Below are positions 25,938 to 34,013 of a stretch of 64,000 nt of DNA, one piece after another. The DNA is taken from positions 248,001 through 312,000 of the forward strand of contig NZ_CBDDIE010000003.1 in NCBI RefSeq assembly GCF_965228805.1, given 5' to 3'. Within the stretch, counting starts at the first letter, position 1. Each line of letters opens with the position of its first letter. Source of the stretch: JASBTN01 sp965228805. GTDB taxonomy: Bacteria; Pseudomonadota; Alphaproteobacteria; Rhodobacterales; Rhodobacteraceae. Below the pieces are notes generated by a model, which had not been told where the DNA came from, ran no database searches, and saw nothing but the letters and a program-made list of their open reading frames with translations. Position numbers and translations under genes: made by a program.

Positions 25938-26504
25938 ATGAGCGACCCTTTCTTCTTCGGCTATGGCTCCCTGGTGAACCGGCAGACGCATGATTATCTG
26001 CGTGCAGCGACCGCCAGTGTGACCGGCTGGCGGCGGGCCTGGCGGCATACGCCCCTGCGCGACGTGAGCTTCCTGACCGTGGTGCCTGCGCCCGAGGATT
26101 ACGTGGACGGTCTTATCGCCGCCGTGCCGGGGGCGGATTGGGCCGCGCTGGACCAGCGCGAACGGGCCTATGACCGGCATGACGCGACCCACCAGGTCAG
26201 CCATGATTTGGAGCACGCTCTGGACGTGGCCATCTACGCCATCCCCGACGGGTTCCACCGCAAGCCCGAGGCCGACAACCCGGTGCTTCTGAGCTATGTC
26301 GACACCGTGGTGCAGGGGTTCCTGACCGAATTCGGCCCCGAAGGTGCCGCCCATTTCTTCGAAACCACAGAGGGCTGGGACGCCCCCGTTCTAGACGACC
26401 GCGCCACGCCGATCTATCCGCGTGCCACAAAGGTGAGTGCCGAGGAACGAGCCGTGGTGGATGAAGCTCTGGGGAGGTTGAGAGTACAGATAAAAAGGGA
26501 GTGA
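25938..26504 (+). CDS. Gamma-glutamylcyclotransferase-like (GGCT/AIG2) protein
   Basis: A 188-residue protein with the GGCT substrate-binding signature PFFFGYGSLVNRQTHDY at the N-terminus and a conserved acidic DQRERAYDRHD region that places the probable catalytic glutamate. Members form 5-oxoproline from gamma-glutamyl dipeptides or degrade glutathione. Which substrate applies here is unknown. The open frame begins at 25884, but ATG 25938 (MSDPFFFGYGS) gives the normal family start; 25884 would lie close to the divergent riboswitch promoter. It overlaps the next gene by 4 bases (GTGA). Confidence 0.85.
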   Translation: MSDPFFFGYGSLVNRQTHDYLRAATASVTGWRRAWRHTPLRDVSFLTVVPAPEDYVDGLIAAVPGADWAALDQRERAYDRHDATHQVSHDLEHALDVAIYAIPDGFHRKPEADNPVLLSYVDTVVQGFLTEFGPEGAAHFFETTEGWDAPVLDDRATPIYPRATKVSAEERAVVDEALGRLRVQIKRE

Positions 26505-26968
26505 GCCTGCATATGGCACGTACAAAGCACCTGTCGGCCGGACCGCCTCTACGATTGCCGGAAGGTCGGGTGGCTTTGAATTCGGAAGAGTTCGCGAGCA
26601 TTCTATCAGCGGTGGGCGACTTTCACGACGCGTCAATCGGGTGTGCCACGTTTTGCCGACCGAGTGAGCAATCCATCTTCATCGAAGAAATGTATTTTGG
26701 TCCGGAACTTCTTTACAACCCGATGCCCATTTTTGGGGGGATGTTTTGGTTCGATAAACCGGTCTCGGAACCTGTGCGCGATCTGGGAATTTTCTACGCA
26801 AGGTCCATTTTCTCCGTCCGCCTTGACGCGAATGCATCAATCATAATCTTCGACCTCCTGGATCCGCCTTACGAAACTCTAACAATAGAATTCGGATCAA
26901 CCGCCAGTTTTCAGTTCGTAACATCGAGCCCGTTAGCAACCACTTCGCTGACGCGCCAGAAATCCTGA
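26501..26968 (+). CDS. Unrecognised protein with atypical base composition
   Basis: A 155-residue protein with no recognised domain. The start is either GTG 26501 (overlapping the previous stop) or ATG 26513 (MARTKHLSAGPPL). The middle contains GDFHDASIGCATF and IFIEEMYFGPELLYNPM, the C-terminus a TIEFGSTASFQFVTSSP strand. The G-D-F-H-D-A pattern is seen in small beta-rich proteins associated with polymorphic toxin immunity and other variable loci, but this is only a resemblance. The DNA is visibly richer in A and T than its neighbours and uses less G/C-ending codons, which suggests recent acquisition or weak selection. It is convergent with the MATE gene. Confidence 0.6.
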   Translation: MSLHMARTKHLSAGPPLRLPEGRVALNSEEFASILSAVGDFHDASIGCATFCRPSEQSIFIEEMYFGPELLYNPMPIFGGMFWFDKPVSEPVRDLGIFYARSIFSVRLDANASIIIFDLLDPPYETLTIEFGSTASFQFVTSSPLATTSLTRQKS

Positions 26969-26982
26969 TTGTGGGAAGCGCC

Positions 26983-28383
26983 CTAGCGCCGCAGATTGAA
27001 CAACCCGATCTGCCGGGTCTGACGGGCGAAGGGGTGGGGTTTCTCAATCTCCGCACCAGCCGCCTTGTCGCGCATCACCTTGGCGGCCAGTACCATGGCC
27101 ACGGCGGCAAAGACCGCGCCGCCCAAGGCCTGGCCGATCAGCACACCCGGACCCTGCCACCAGGCGGCGCCGATGATCACGAAGGGGATCGTGCCCAGCG
27201 TGTGGCGGCCCCAGTTGATCCAGGTGGAATAGAACGGGTGGCCCAGGTTGTTGAACGCAGCGTTGGACAGGAAGATGACGCCGTTGAAGAACCACGCCAG
27301 CGCCAGGGGGCCGCAGAACAGGAAGACGAGCTCTCGTGTCAGGCCGGTGGCGCCGAACAGGTCCGCGATGGGTCCACGGGCGATGAACAGCAGGGCCGAG
27401 ACGCCAACGGTGACAACCAGCGTGAACACCAATCCGTCCCGCATCGCACCACGGACGCGGTCGTGGCGATCTGCGCCGAAGTTCTGGCCGATGATCGGGC
27501 CGATCGCACCGGACAGCGCAAAGATTACCCCGAAAGCAACCGGAACTAGCCGCGAGATGATCGCCATGCCTGCCACGGCCTCCGCCCCGAACTGCGCCAT
27601 CGAGCGGGTGACATAGGCCTGACCCAGGGGCGTGGCGAACTGGGTCAGGATCGCGGGCAGCGCGATAGTCATGATGGCGGGGAAATCCACGCGGAACTCG
27701 GCCGCTGTGGGCCTCTCCAACCCGCCGTACCAGCGATAGATCGGATAGAGCGAGGCAAAGGCGATGGCCACGCGCGAGGCGACCGAGGCCATGGCGGCGC
27801 CGGTCAACTCCAGGCCGAATCCAAAGATGAAAATCGGGTCCAGCACCGCGTTGACCACACCCGCCGCAATGGTCGCGATCATCGCCCGGCGCGCGTCTCC
27901 ATGGGCGCGCAGGATGGCCCCGCCCACCATGCCGATGATCAAGAGTGGCAAGGAGGGGATGATGATGCGCAGATATTGGATGGCGAGGTCGAGTGTCACG
28001 CCCTCGGCCCCCATGAGGGCCGCGAGGGTCGGGATGTTGACCCAGACCGCGGCCGCGAAAAGCGCCCCGAAGCCGACACCATAGAGCATCGCCGTGGCCG
28101 CCCTGCGGCTGGCCATCTGTGCCTGCCCTTCGCCCAACGCCCGCGCCACCAGGGCGCCTGCAGCAATCGACATGCCGATGCCGAAACTCGATGTGAAGAA
28201 CAGGATAGCCCCGGCATAGCCCACGGCGGCGGCCAGCTCCTCTTTCCCCAGCATCGAGATGAAGATCATGTCCACCAGGTCGACCAGAAAGATCGCCATG
28301 AGCCCGACCGAGGCCGTCAGCGCCATCACCGTGATGTGCCGCATCAAAGAGCCTTCGAGGAATTTCGCCTGTTCATTTGCCAT
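26983..28383 (-). CDS. MATE family efflux transporter
   Basis: A 466-residue membrane protein with twelve predicted helices in two homologous halves, the MATE (NorM-like) arrangement. The N-terminus MANEQAKFLEGSLMRHITVM leads into FLVDLVDMIFISMLGKEELA, and the repeat in the second half is FAVGVIFALSGAIGPIIGQN-like with GPIIGQNFGADRHDRVR, the G-Q-N-x-G-A motif typical of the family. It probably exports cationic or organic compounds by Na+ or H+ antiport; the substrate is unknown. It is convergent with the A/T-rich gene (14 bases apart). Confidence 0.93.
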   Translation of the reverse strand: MANEQAKFLEGSLMRHITVMALTASVGLMAIFLVDLVDMIFISMLGKEELAAAVGYAGAILFFTSSFGIGMSIAAGALVARALGEGQAQMASRRAATAMLYGVGFGALFAAAVWVNIPTLAALMGAEGVTLDLAIQYLRIIIPSLPLLIIGMVGGAILRAHGDARRAMIATIAAGVVNAVLDPIFIFGFGLELTGAAMASVASRVAIAFASLYPIYRWYGGLERPTAAEFRVDFPAIMTIALPAILTQFATPLGQAYVTRSMAQFGAEAVAGMAIISRLVPVAFGVIFALSGAIGPIIGQNFGADRHDRVRGAMRDGLVFTLVVTVGVSALLFIARGPIADLFGATGLTRELVFLFCGPLALAWFFNGVIFLSNAAFNNLGHPFYSTWINWGRHTLGTIPFVIIGAAWWQGPGVLIGQALGGAVFAAVAMVLAAKVMRDKAAGAEIEKPHPFARQTRQIGLFNLRR

Positions 28384-28530
28384 TGCCCGAAGATGGGCGG
28401 TACCGTCGCAAAAAGATAGCCCCTGCGTATGCGCAAGGGGGTGTGCAATTTTGTAAAAAGGGTGGCGAGCACAGCGGGGCGAAAATCGCGTCCTCGCATG
28501 CGCGCAACGAACGCATCACGGCACCGAAAC

Positions 28531-28557
28531 GAAAAAGACCGCCCCAGCGGGACGGCC
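28531..28557 (-). terminator. Rho-independent terminator after gltX
   Basis: On the minus strand GGCCGTCCC and GGGGCGGTC pair around GCT, followed by TTTTTCG. It lies 22 bases beyond the gltX stop codon. Confidence 0.85.
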
Positions 28558-28578
28558 TCTGTATTCACTTCGCCAAGC

Positions 28579-29904
28579 TCACCCTTTGGCGCGGATGACC
28601 TTCAACAGAGGCATCAGCGCCGACATGTCCGGGCCGCGCTCCATGCCGGTGACGGCTTTGCGCAGGGGCATGAACAGGCCCTTGCCCTTGCGACCGGTAG
28701 CGTCCTTGACCGCCGAGGTCCAGGCGCCCCAGCTCGACGCGTCATAGGGTCCGTCGGGCAGAAGGGTCATGGCCTGAGCGATGAACTCCTTGTCCTCATC
28801 GGCCACCAGCGGCTCGGCACCAGCCTGGCAAAGCTCCCACCAGGCACCCAGGTCCTTGAGCGTGGTAATGTTCTCGCGCGCGACGGTCCAGAAGGCCTCC
28901 GCCTCACCCGCCGGCACGCCCAGCGCATCCAGGTCGGCCGCGACGTCCGAGGCCGACAACCCGCCCAGATAGCGCGCGGTCAGCGGGTAGAGGTCATCGG
29001 CGTCGAACTTGGTCGGGGCCGAACCGAAGCTGTTGATGTCGAAGCCTTCCGCCAGCTCGTCAAGAGAGCTCACCAGCTCCACCGGCTGGCTGGATCCCAG
29101 GCGCGCCATCAGCGACAGAAGCGCGGCGGGTTGCACGCCCGCCTCGCGCAGGTCGCGCAGGGCCAGCGTGCCCAGGCGTTTCGACAGCGCCTCACCCTGC
29201 GGGCCAGTCAAGAGCGAGTGGTGCGCGAATTCGGGCACCGCGCCGCCCAGCGCCTTGATGATCTGGATCTGCGTCGCAGTATTGGTCACGTGGTCCGATC
29301 CACGCACCACATGGGTCACGCCATAGTCCACGTCATCGCAGACCGAGGCCAGCGTATAAAGGAACTGCCCGTCGCCGCGGATTAGCACCGGGTCGGACAC
29401 GGAGGCCGCGTCGATCGACAGGTCGCCCAGAATGCCGTCGGTCCATTCGATGCGTTCCTGATCCAGCTTGAAGCGCCAGACGCCATTGCCACGTTCGGCA
29501 CGCAGCTTGGCTTTCTCACCCTCCGACAGGTCCAGCGCGGCGCGATCATAGACCGGCGGCTTGCCCATGTTCAGCTGCTTCTTGCGCTTCAGGTCCAGCT
29601 CGGTGGGTGTCTCGAACGCCTCGTAGAACCGACCCATGTCGCGCAGCTCCTGCGCGGCGGCCTCGTAACGCTCCAGACGGTCGGACTGCTTTTCCACCCG
29701 ATCCCAGGTCAGGCCCAGCCATTCCAGGTCCTGCATGATCGCATCCGCATATTCCTGCTTCGACCGCTCCGGGTCCGTGTCATCCAGACGCAGGATGAAT
29801 TGCCCGCCGGCCTTTCGGGCGATCAGGTAGTTCATCAGGGCGGTGCGCAGGTTGCCCACATGAATATATCCGGTGGGCGAGGGCGCGAAACGGGTGATGG
29901 TCAT
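28579..29904 (-). CDS. gltX: Glutamyl-tRNA synthetase
   Basis: A 441-residue class I aminoacyl-tRNA synthetase that charges tRNA-Glu. The HIGH-like motif is in RFAPSPTGYIHVGNLRTALM and the KMSKS-like motif is GEALSKRLGTLALRD. The zinc-finger cysteines of some GluRS proteins are absent, as in many alphaproteobacterial copies. Alphaproteobacteria often carry two GltX proteins, one of which may charge tRNA-Gln for transamidation; which class this one belongs to was not determined. The open frame starts at 30000, but ATG 29904 (MTITRFAPSPTG) is the family start, with AAGGAGACATGCC upstream. Confidence 0.95.
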   Translation of the reverse strand: MTITRFAPSPTGYIHVGNLRTALMNYLIARKAGGQFILRLDDTDPERSKQEYADAIMQDLEWLGLTWDRVEKQSDRLERYEAAAQELRDMGRFYEAFETPTELDLKRKKQLNMGKPPVYDRAALDLSEGEKAKLRAERGNGVWRFKLDQERIEWTDGILGDLSIDAASVSDPVLIRGDGQFLYTLASVCDDVDYGVTHVVRGSDHVTNTATQIQIIKALGGAVPEFAHHSLLTGPQGEALSKRLGTLALRDLREAGVQPAALLSLMARLGSSQPVELVSSLDELAEGFDINSFGSAPTKFDADDLYPLTARYLGGLSASDVAADLDALGVPAGEAEAFWTVARENITTLKDLGAWWELCQAGAEPLVADEDKEFIAQAMTLLPDGPYDASSWGAWTSAVKDATGRKGKGLFMPLRKAVTGMERGPDMSALMPLLKVIRAKG

Positions 29905-29986
29905 GGCATGTCTCCTTAGCGCGGATGCTCTTTCACATCCGGGCGCATATGTCCATATTGCGCAGGAGAATCTCATCGGAGGCATT

Positions 29987-30424
29987 ATGCTCTGGCTCAT
30001 CCTGACCTTTCACGTTCTGGGCGCGGCGATCTGGACCGGCGGCCACCTGGTGTTGGCGACGACCGTGTTGCCGCGCGCTTTGAAAGCACGCGACCTGGGC
30101 ATCCTGTTGCGGTTCGAACAGGGGTTCGAAAAGATCGGAATGCCCGCCCTGGTGGTGCAGGTGGGCACGGGGCTCTGGCTGGCCAGCCAGGTCGCTGACC
30201 CGATGAGCTGGCTGTCCTTCGAGGATCCGGTGACCTCGGCGGTCGGGGTAAAGCTGTGCCTGCTGGCCGCGACCGCGATGTTCGCCGTTAACGCGCGCTT
30301 CCGCGTGATCCCCAAGCTCAGCGCCGAAACCCTACCGCTGATGGGCTGGCACATCCGCGCGGTGACGCTGTTTTCCGTGGGTTTCGTCATGGCCGGTGTC
30401 TGGATCCGCACCGGCGGGTTTTGA
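29987..30424 (+). CDS. CopD-like small membrane protein
   Basis: A 145-residue protein with four predicted membrane helices. It starts MLWLILTFHVLGAAIWTGGH, with a histidine in helix 1 and another in the first loop, and has GWHIRAVTLFSVGFVMAG near the end. This matches small CopD-domain proteins, which may bind copper or haem through membrane histidines; the role here is unproven. GGAGG lies 5 bases before the ATG. Its TGA overlaps the next ATG (TGATG). Confidence 0.78.
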   Translation: MLWLILTFHVLGAAIWTGGHLVLATTVLPRALKARDLGILLRFEQGFEKIGMPALVVQVGTGLWLASQVADPMSWLSFEDPVTSAVGVKLCLLAATAMFAVNARFRVIPKLSAETLPLMGWHIRAVTLFSVGFVMAGVWIRTGGF

Positions 30425-30822
30425 TGCACAGCCCCACCGCCCCCACGGCCGATGATATCCACGCATTGGCCATCGCCACGGTCGAGGCCCTGCCCGACCC
30501 GCTGTGTGACCTCGCCAAGCAGGTGGCCATCCGTGTCGATGAATTCGCAAGCCAGGACATGCTGACCGACATGGGCATCGAAGACCCGTTCGAGCTGACC
30601 GGGCTTTATGATGGCATTCCCCTGACTGAAAAATCTTCCTTCGATCAGCCCATGCAACCGGACACCGTCTGGCTGTTCCGCCGGGCGATCATGGACGAGT
30701 GGATTGCGCGCGGGGACGTCACCTTGGCCGAACTGGTCGCCCATGTCACCGTGCATGAATTTGCCCACCACTTCGGCTGGTCCGACGACGATATCGCGGC
30801 GGTGGATCGCTGGTGGGAATAG
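30424..30822 (+). CDS. Zincin-like metallopeptidase (PF06262 type)
   Basis: A 132-residue single-domain protein with the zinc motif VTVHEFAHHFGWSDDDIAAV (HExxHxxG followed by a downstream acidic pair) and an upstream LYDGIPLTEKSS region, which together match the small metallopeptidase family of PF06262. No signal peptide is seen, so it should be cytoplasmic. Its natural substrate is unknown. It is translationally coupled to the CopD-like gene by the TGATG overlap. Confidence 0.88.
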   Translation: MHSPTAPTADDIHALAIATVEALPDPLCDLAKQVAIRVDEFASQDMLTDMGIEDPFELTGLYDGIPLTEKSSFDQPMQPDTVWLFRRAIMDEWIARGDVTLAELVAHVTVHEFAHHFGWSDDDIAAVDRWWE

Positions 30823-30895
30823 CCCCCCTGCCCCGCCACAGTTGCATTCACGCCCCTGACAGGGTAGGCCCGCGCCAATACCAAGGGGTCCGGTC

Positions 30896-31696
30896 ATGAT
30901 CATCTCCAACTCGAAAAACTACGTGCTGGTGAAAACCCGCAAGGTCGGCGGCACCTCGGTCGAGCTGAAGCTCTGCGACAGCCTCGAGGAGGGCGACATC
31001 TCGACCTACCTCAAGGAACACACCGGCAAGACCAATTTCGACCGCCATGTGACCGAGCTGACCACGCTGCGCAAACCCGCCATCGGCCACCGCCCCGTGC
31101 GCCTGTCCGAGCACTGCCCACTGACCCGCGCCTACCGCGCCTTTGGGCGGGACCTGGAAAACCACCTGGTGATCTCGATCGACCGCAACCCCTGGGACCT
31201 GGCGGTCTCGCATTACTTCTGGAAGACACGCCGGTTCTATGACGCCAAGGCCCTGCCCGTTGAAGAACAGCGCGCCCGGTTCAAGAAATACGCGCTGACC
31301 TATTTCGCGCGCAGCTGGAAGCGTAACTTCTGGGGCTGGTACAAGCACCGCGAACTGTCGCACCGCGACCTTTACATGATCGACGGTGTGTCGATGGTGG
31401 ATCACATGCTGCGTTACGAGTGTCTGGAGGAAGACATGCAGGCGCTTGGCGACAAGATCGGCCTGCCCGACCTGTCGTTGGAGGGCGTGAACGCCAAGCG
31501 CACCACGCGGCCCAAGAAGGGCCGCAGCTACCAGGACATGTATGACGAGGAAACCCGCGATCATATCGCCAAGGTGGCCGCCTGGGAGATCGAGGCCTAC
31601 GGCTACGACTTCGAAGGCCAGAACACCCCGCGTTTCGAACCCGACCCGCGCCGCCATGCGGTCAAGGACGCCTGGTTCACCAAGCAGGGCGTGTGA
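30896..31696 (+). CDS. Sulfotransferase-like protein
   Basis: A 266-residue protein with a PAPS-dependent sulfotransferase-like layout: an N-terminal strand and 5'-phosphosulfate loop YVLVKTRKVGGTSVELKL (KxxGTS) and a 3'-phosphate motif LVISIDRNPWDLAVSHYFW (RNPxxxxxSxYF). C-terminal DPRRHAVKDAWFTKQ is not diagnostic. It could sulfate a surface polysaccharide or other carbohydrate. It overlaps the next gene's possible GTG start, so the two are an operon. Confidence 0.78.
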   Translation: MIISNSKNYVLVKTRKVGGTSVELKLCDSLEEGDISTYLKEHTGKTNFDRHVTELTTLRKPAIGHRPVRLSEHCPLTRAYRAFGRDLENHLVISIDRNPWDLAVSHYFWKTRRFYDAKALPVEEQRARFKKYALTYFARSWKRNFWGWYKHRELSHRDLYMIDGVSMVDHMLRYECLEEDMQALGDKIGLPDLSLEGVNAKRTTRPKKGRSYQDMYDEETRDHIAKVAAWEIEAYGYDFEGQNTPRFEPDPRRHAVKDAWFTKQGV

Positions 31697-31698
31697 TC

Positions 31699-32532
31699 AT
31701 GGATGTTGCCGTCATCACCTCTGTCCGCAACGACGATTTCTTCCTGAGCCGCTGGATCGACTATTACGGGTCCAACTTTGGGCACAAGAACCTCTATGTG
31801 ATCCTTGACGGTCAGGACCAACCGACGCCGGACCATGCGCCCGAGGTCAACACCCTGACCATGCCGCGCAAACCGCTGGAGCGTGTGCCCGCCATGCGCC
31901 GCCGCGCCCGACTGGTCAGCGACATCGCGCGCGGACTGTTTCGCTTCTATGACGTGGTCATCGCGGGCGACGTGGATGAGTTCATCATCCCCGACCCGGA
32001 TCATTACCCGGACCTGCGCACCTTCATCGAGGCGCATCAGAACACCACAAGCTCGATCTCGGGGCTAGGTCTGGATGTCGGGCAGCATATCCGGCTGGAG
32101 TCGGAACTGGACCCGTCGAAGAAGATGCTCGACCAGCGTCGCTTTGCGCATCTGTCCAGCCGCTACACCAAACCTTCGATCAGCTACAAACCCTGCACCT
32201 GGGGGTCGGGCTTTCACCGGATCAAGCGGCAAAACTTCCACATCTCGGACAAGCTCTACGATTTCCACTTCGGCATGATCGACTATGCCCGTTCGACCGG
32301 GAAGACCGCCGACAAGGACCGGCTGGCAACCGGCTGGGGCGGCCATCTGGAGCGGCGTGAACGGCTGTTCAAGATCATCGACGAGTCGACGCCCATGCCG
32401 GGCGACGATTACTTCCCAACAGCACGACGCCTGCAAACCTGGCGCCGCCCGTGGTTTGCCTGGAACAAGCCGGCAATGATCAAGGGCGACCCGGTGATCG
32501 AGATCCCCGAGCGTTTTCGCGGGATCATCTGA
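31699..32532 (+). CDS. Glycosyltransferase family 2-like protein
   Basis: A 277-residue protein resembling DUF23/GT2_4-type glycosyltransferases: VAVITSVRNDDFFLSRWIDY at the N-terminus, then a metal-binding DVDEF motif in VIAGDVDEFIIPD, and SYKPCTWGSGFHRIKRQ with a G-x-H acceptor-type segment. It probably transfers a sugar to a cell-surface polymer. A GTG at 31693 (overlapping the previous TGA) is an alternative start; ATG 31699 is listed. It pairs with the sulfotransferase-like gene, which suggests synthesis of a sulfated surface glycan. Acceptor and donor are unknown. Confidence 0.78.
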   Translation: MDVAVITSVRNDDFFLSRWIDYYGSNFGHKNLYVILDGQDQPTPDHAPEVNTLTMPRKPLERVPAMRRRARLVSDIARGLFRFYDVVIAGDVDEFIIPDPDHYPDLRTFIEAHQNTTSSISGLGLDVGQHIRLESELDPSKKMLDQRRFAHLSSRYTKPSISYKPCTWGSGFHRIKRQNFHISDKLYDFHFGMIDYARSTGKTADKDRLATGWGGHLERRERLFKIIDESTPMPGDDYFPTARRLQTWRRPWFAWNKPAMIKGDPVIEIPERFRGII

Positions 32533-32595
32533 CCTCGGCAGCATGCGGGCAAACGCGTAGATCTTGGCTGGCAAGCTCCATGTGTTCCGCAAACG

Positions 32596-33027
32596 TCAGG
32601 GCGCGGCGCGCACCGGCCAGATCTTATCCAGCCCGTCCAGACCAGCGCGGATCAGTTCGGCCAGCACCTGCTGGTCCACATCCGCAAGCTTGTTGATGTA
32701 AAGACAGGCGCGGCCGTGCTTGTGCTTGCCGAGCCGGTCCAGCAAATCGCCGAAATCCTGGTACCCCGGCATGATATAGAGCGACAGGGCCGACTTACGC
32801 GGGGCAAAGCCAGTCGCAAGGAAATCCCCTTCTCGCTCAGATGCATAGACATAATGATAGGCACCGTAGCCGATGATGGACGGCCCCCACATCACCGGCT
32901 CAAATCCGGTCACCTCACGAAACAACCGGTCCAACGCCTGAGCATCACTGCGGCGACGTTCTGGCTGCACCGTGTCCAGGAAAGCCTGGACCGATTCGGA
33001 CGTGGGTTGGGTCTTGTTTGCGCTCAT
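32596..33027 (-). CDS. DUF1801 domain protein
   Basis: A 143-residue cytoplasmic protein with the DUF1801 (YdhG-like) fold: VQAFLDTVQPERRRSDAQAL at the N-terminus, EPVMWGPSIIGYGAYHYVYA in the middle and ALSLYIMPGYQDF towards the C-terminus. The family resembles the frataxin-like/TfoX-type small proteins and has no agreed function. It is convergent with the glycosyltransferase and divergent from the first GMARMFE paralogue; the two share an intergenic region of about 100 bases that should hold their promoters. Confidence 0.85.
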   Translation of the reverse strand: MSANKTQPTSESVQAFLDTVQPERRRSDAQALDRLFREVTGFEPVMWGPSIIGYGAYHYVYASEREGDFLATGFAPRKSALSLYIMPGYQDFGDLLDRLGKHKHGRACLYINKLADVDQQVLAELIRAGLDGLDKIWPVRAAP

Positions 33028-33127
33028 GCCTCAGCATGCCTTTGCAAAATGCGACACGCAACCTGTCCGAAAACTTCACTTGACGCTAGGTCAATTAACT
33101 TGGACCCTGCTGACCCAAGGAGGCCCC

Positions 33128-33571
33128 ATGCCGATTTCCTACAAGATATTGCCAGGTCAGATGCTCACCTATGTTCATTACACGGGCGTGGTCGACGCGG
33201 ATCATGTCGTGCGAGCTGCCAAAGCTTATGCCGCTGACCCGAATTTCGCGCCAAAGGCGACGGAACTGATCGACCTTCGTGAAATTGTCGAGTTCGACAT
33301 GAGCTATCGCACCATGTCGAACATGATCTATCGCCTGGGCAAGCTGCATGCGATCTATGGCCCGCCCGCGCAAGAGCTGCTGTTGGCGGACAATGACGTG
33401 GCCTTCGGCATGGCCCGTATGTTCGAAAGCATCGTTGAACTCGCGGACGGCCCTCCTGTGGAAGTATTGCGCAGCGAGGCCGAAACCCTGCTACGCCTGG
33501 GGCGTCCCGAACGCAGCATCGCCGAACTGCTGGCAGGGCCACATCAGCCAAAAGCACGCGCTCAAGCGTAG
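33128..33571 (+). CDS. Small protein, GMARMFE family, copy 1 (SpoIIAA/STAS-like)
   Basis: A 147-residue cytoplasmic protein. The start is ATG 33128 (MPISYKILPGQMLTYVHY), with AAGGAGGC 4-5 bases upstream. The order TYVHYTGVVDADHVVRAAK, ATELIDLREI, then a helix and VAFGMARMFESI is shared with the two genes at 34532 and 35051. The pattern (two strands, then helix, then a D/L-D-L-R/S strand) is like SpoIIAA/STAS-type anti-sigma antagonists, which is only a fold-level guess; the family may be novel. It is the first of three tandem-like copies in 2.4 kb, separated by the VOC gene and SoxR. Its 3' end overlaps the convergent VOC gene by 10 bases. Confidence 0.75.
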   Translation: MPISYKILPGQMLTYVHYTGVVDADHVVRAAKAYAADPNFAPKATELIDLREIVEFDMSYRTMSNMIYRLGKLHAIYGPPAQELLLADNDVAFGMARMFESIVELADGPPVEVLRSEAETLLRLGRPERSIAELLAGPHQPKARAQA

Positions 33572-33936
33572 CTGACCACCTCGAACTCGATCCCATCCGC
33601 ATCGTCGAAATAGAACCTGCGACCGGGTTCGTAGTCACCATGGTTGTGCGGGACAAAACCCAGCGCCTTGACCTTGGCCTCGGCAGCGTCGATGTCATCA
33701 ACCACGACGCCAATGTGGTTCAACCCGCCCAGGGTCGTGTAGCTGTCCACCGCAGGACCGTCCGAGCCCACGGAATAGACGGCGACATAGGCGTCCTTGC
33801 TGCCGACATGGACCGTATAACCATTGTTCTTCGCCGAGCCTTCCCAGCGAACATGCCAGTCGAACAACTCGCACAGCATCGCCGCGGTGCGTTTGGGGTC
33901 GGCCACGGTGACATTCACGTGCTCCAAGTATGCCAT
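33562..33936 (-). CDS. VOC family (glyoxalase/bleomycin resistance) protein
   Basis: A 124-residue vicinal-oxygen-chelate protein. Metal-site positions are H7 in YLEHVNVTVADPKRTAAML and a later H in GGLNHIGVVVDDID, with E in DGIEFEVVSYA at the end, the usual pattern of H...H...E. It could be a glyoxalase, dioxygenase or resistance protein; the substrate is not predictable. A promoter of the SoxR type lies just upstream (33971-34001), so it is probably a redox-stress-induced gene paired with soxR. Confidence 0.85.
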   Translation of the reverse strand: MAYLEHVNVTVADPKRTAAMLCELFDWHVRWEGSAKNNGYTVHVGSKDAYVAVYSVGSDGPAVDSYTTLGGLNHIGVVVDDIDAAEAKVKALGFVPHNHGDYEPGRRFYFDDADGIEFEVVSYA

Positions 33937-33970
33937 TGAACTCTCCTTCTTGCATTGCCTTGATTCGAAG

Positions 33971-34001
33971 GTTCTAATTGCTCAAGTATACTTCAGGTCA
34001 A
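33971..34001 (-). promoter_or_regulatory. SoxR-type promoter/operator for the VOC gene
   Basis: On the minus strand: TTGACC (-35), a 19-base spacer TGAAGTATACTTGAGCAAT, then TAGAAC (-10). The spacer plus the flanking bases holds the near-palindrome CTGAAGTATACTTGAG, close to the SoxR box CCTCAAGTTAACTTGAGG. A 19-base spacer is the hallmark of MerR-family targets, which need activator-driven DNA distortion. It points at the VOC gene, 34 bases before its start. Confidence 0.75.
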
Positions 34002-34013
34002 GGGCAATTCGAA

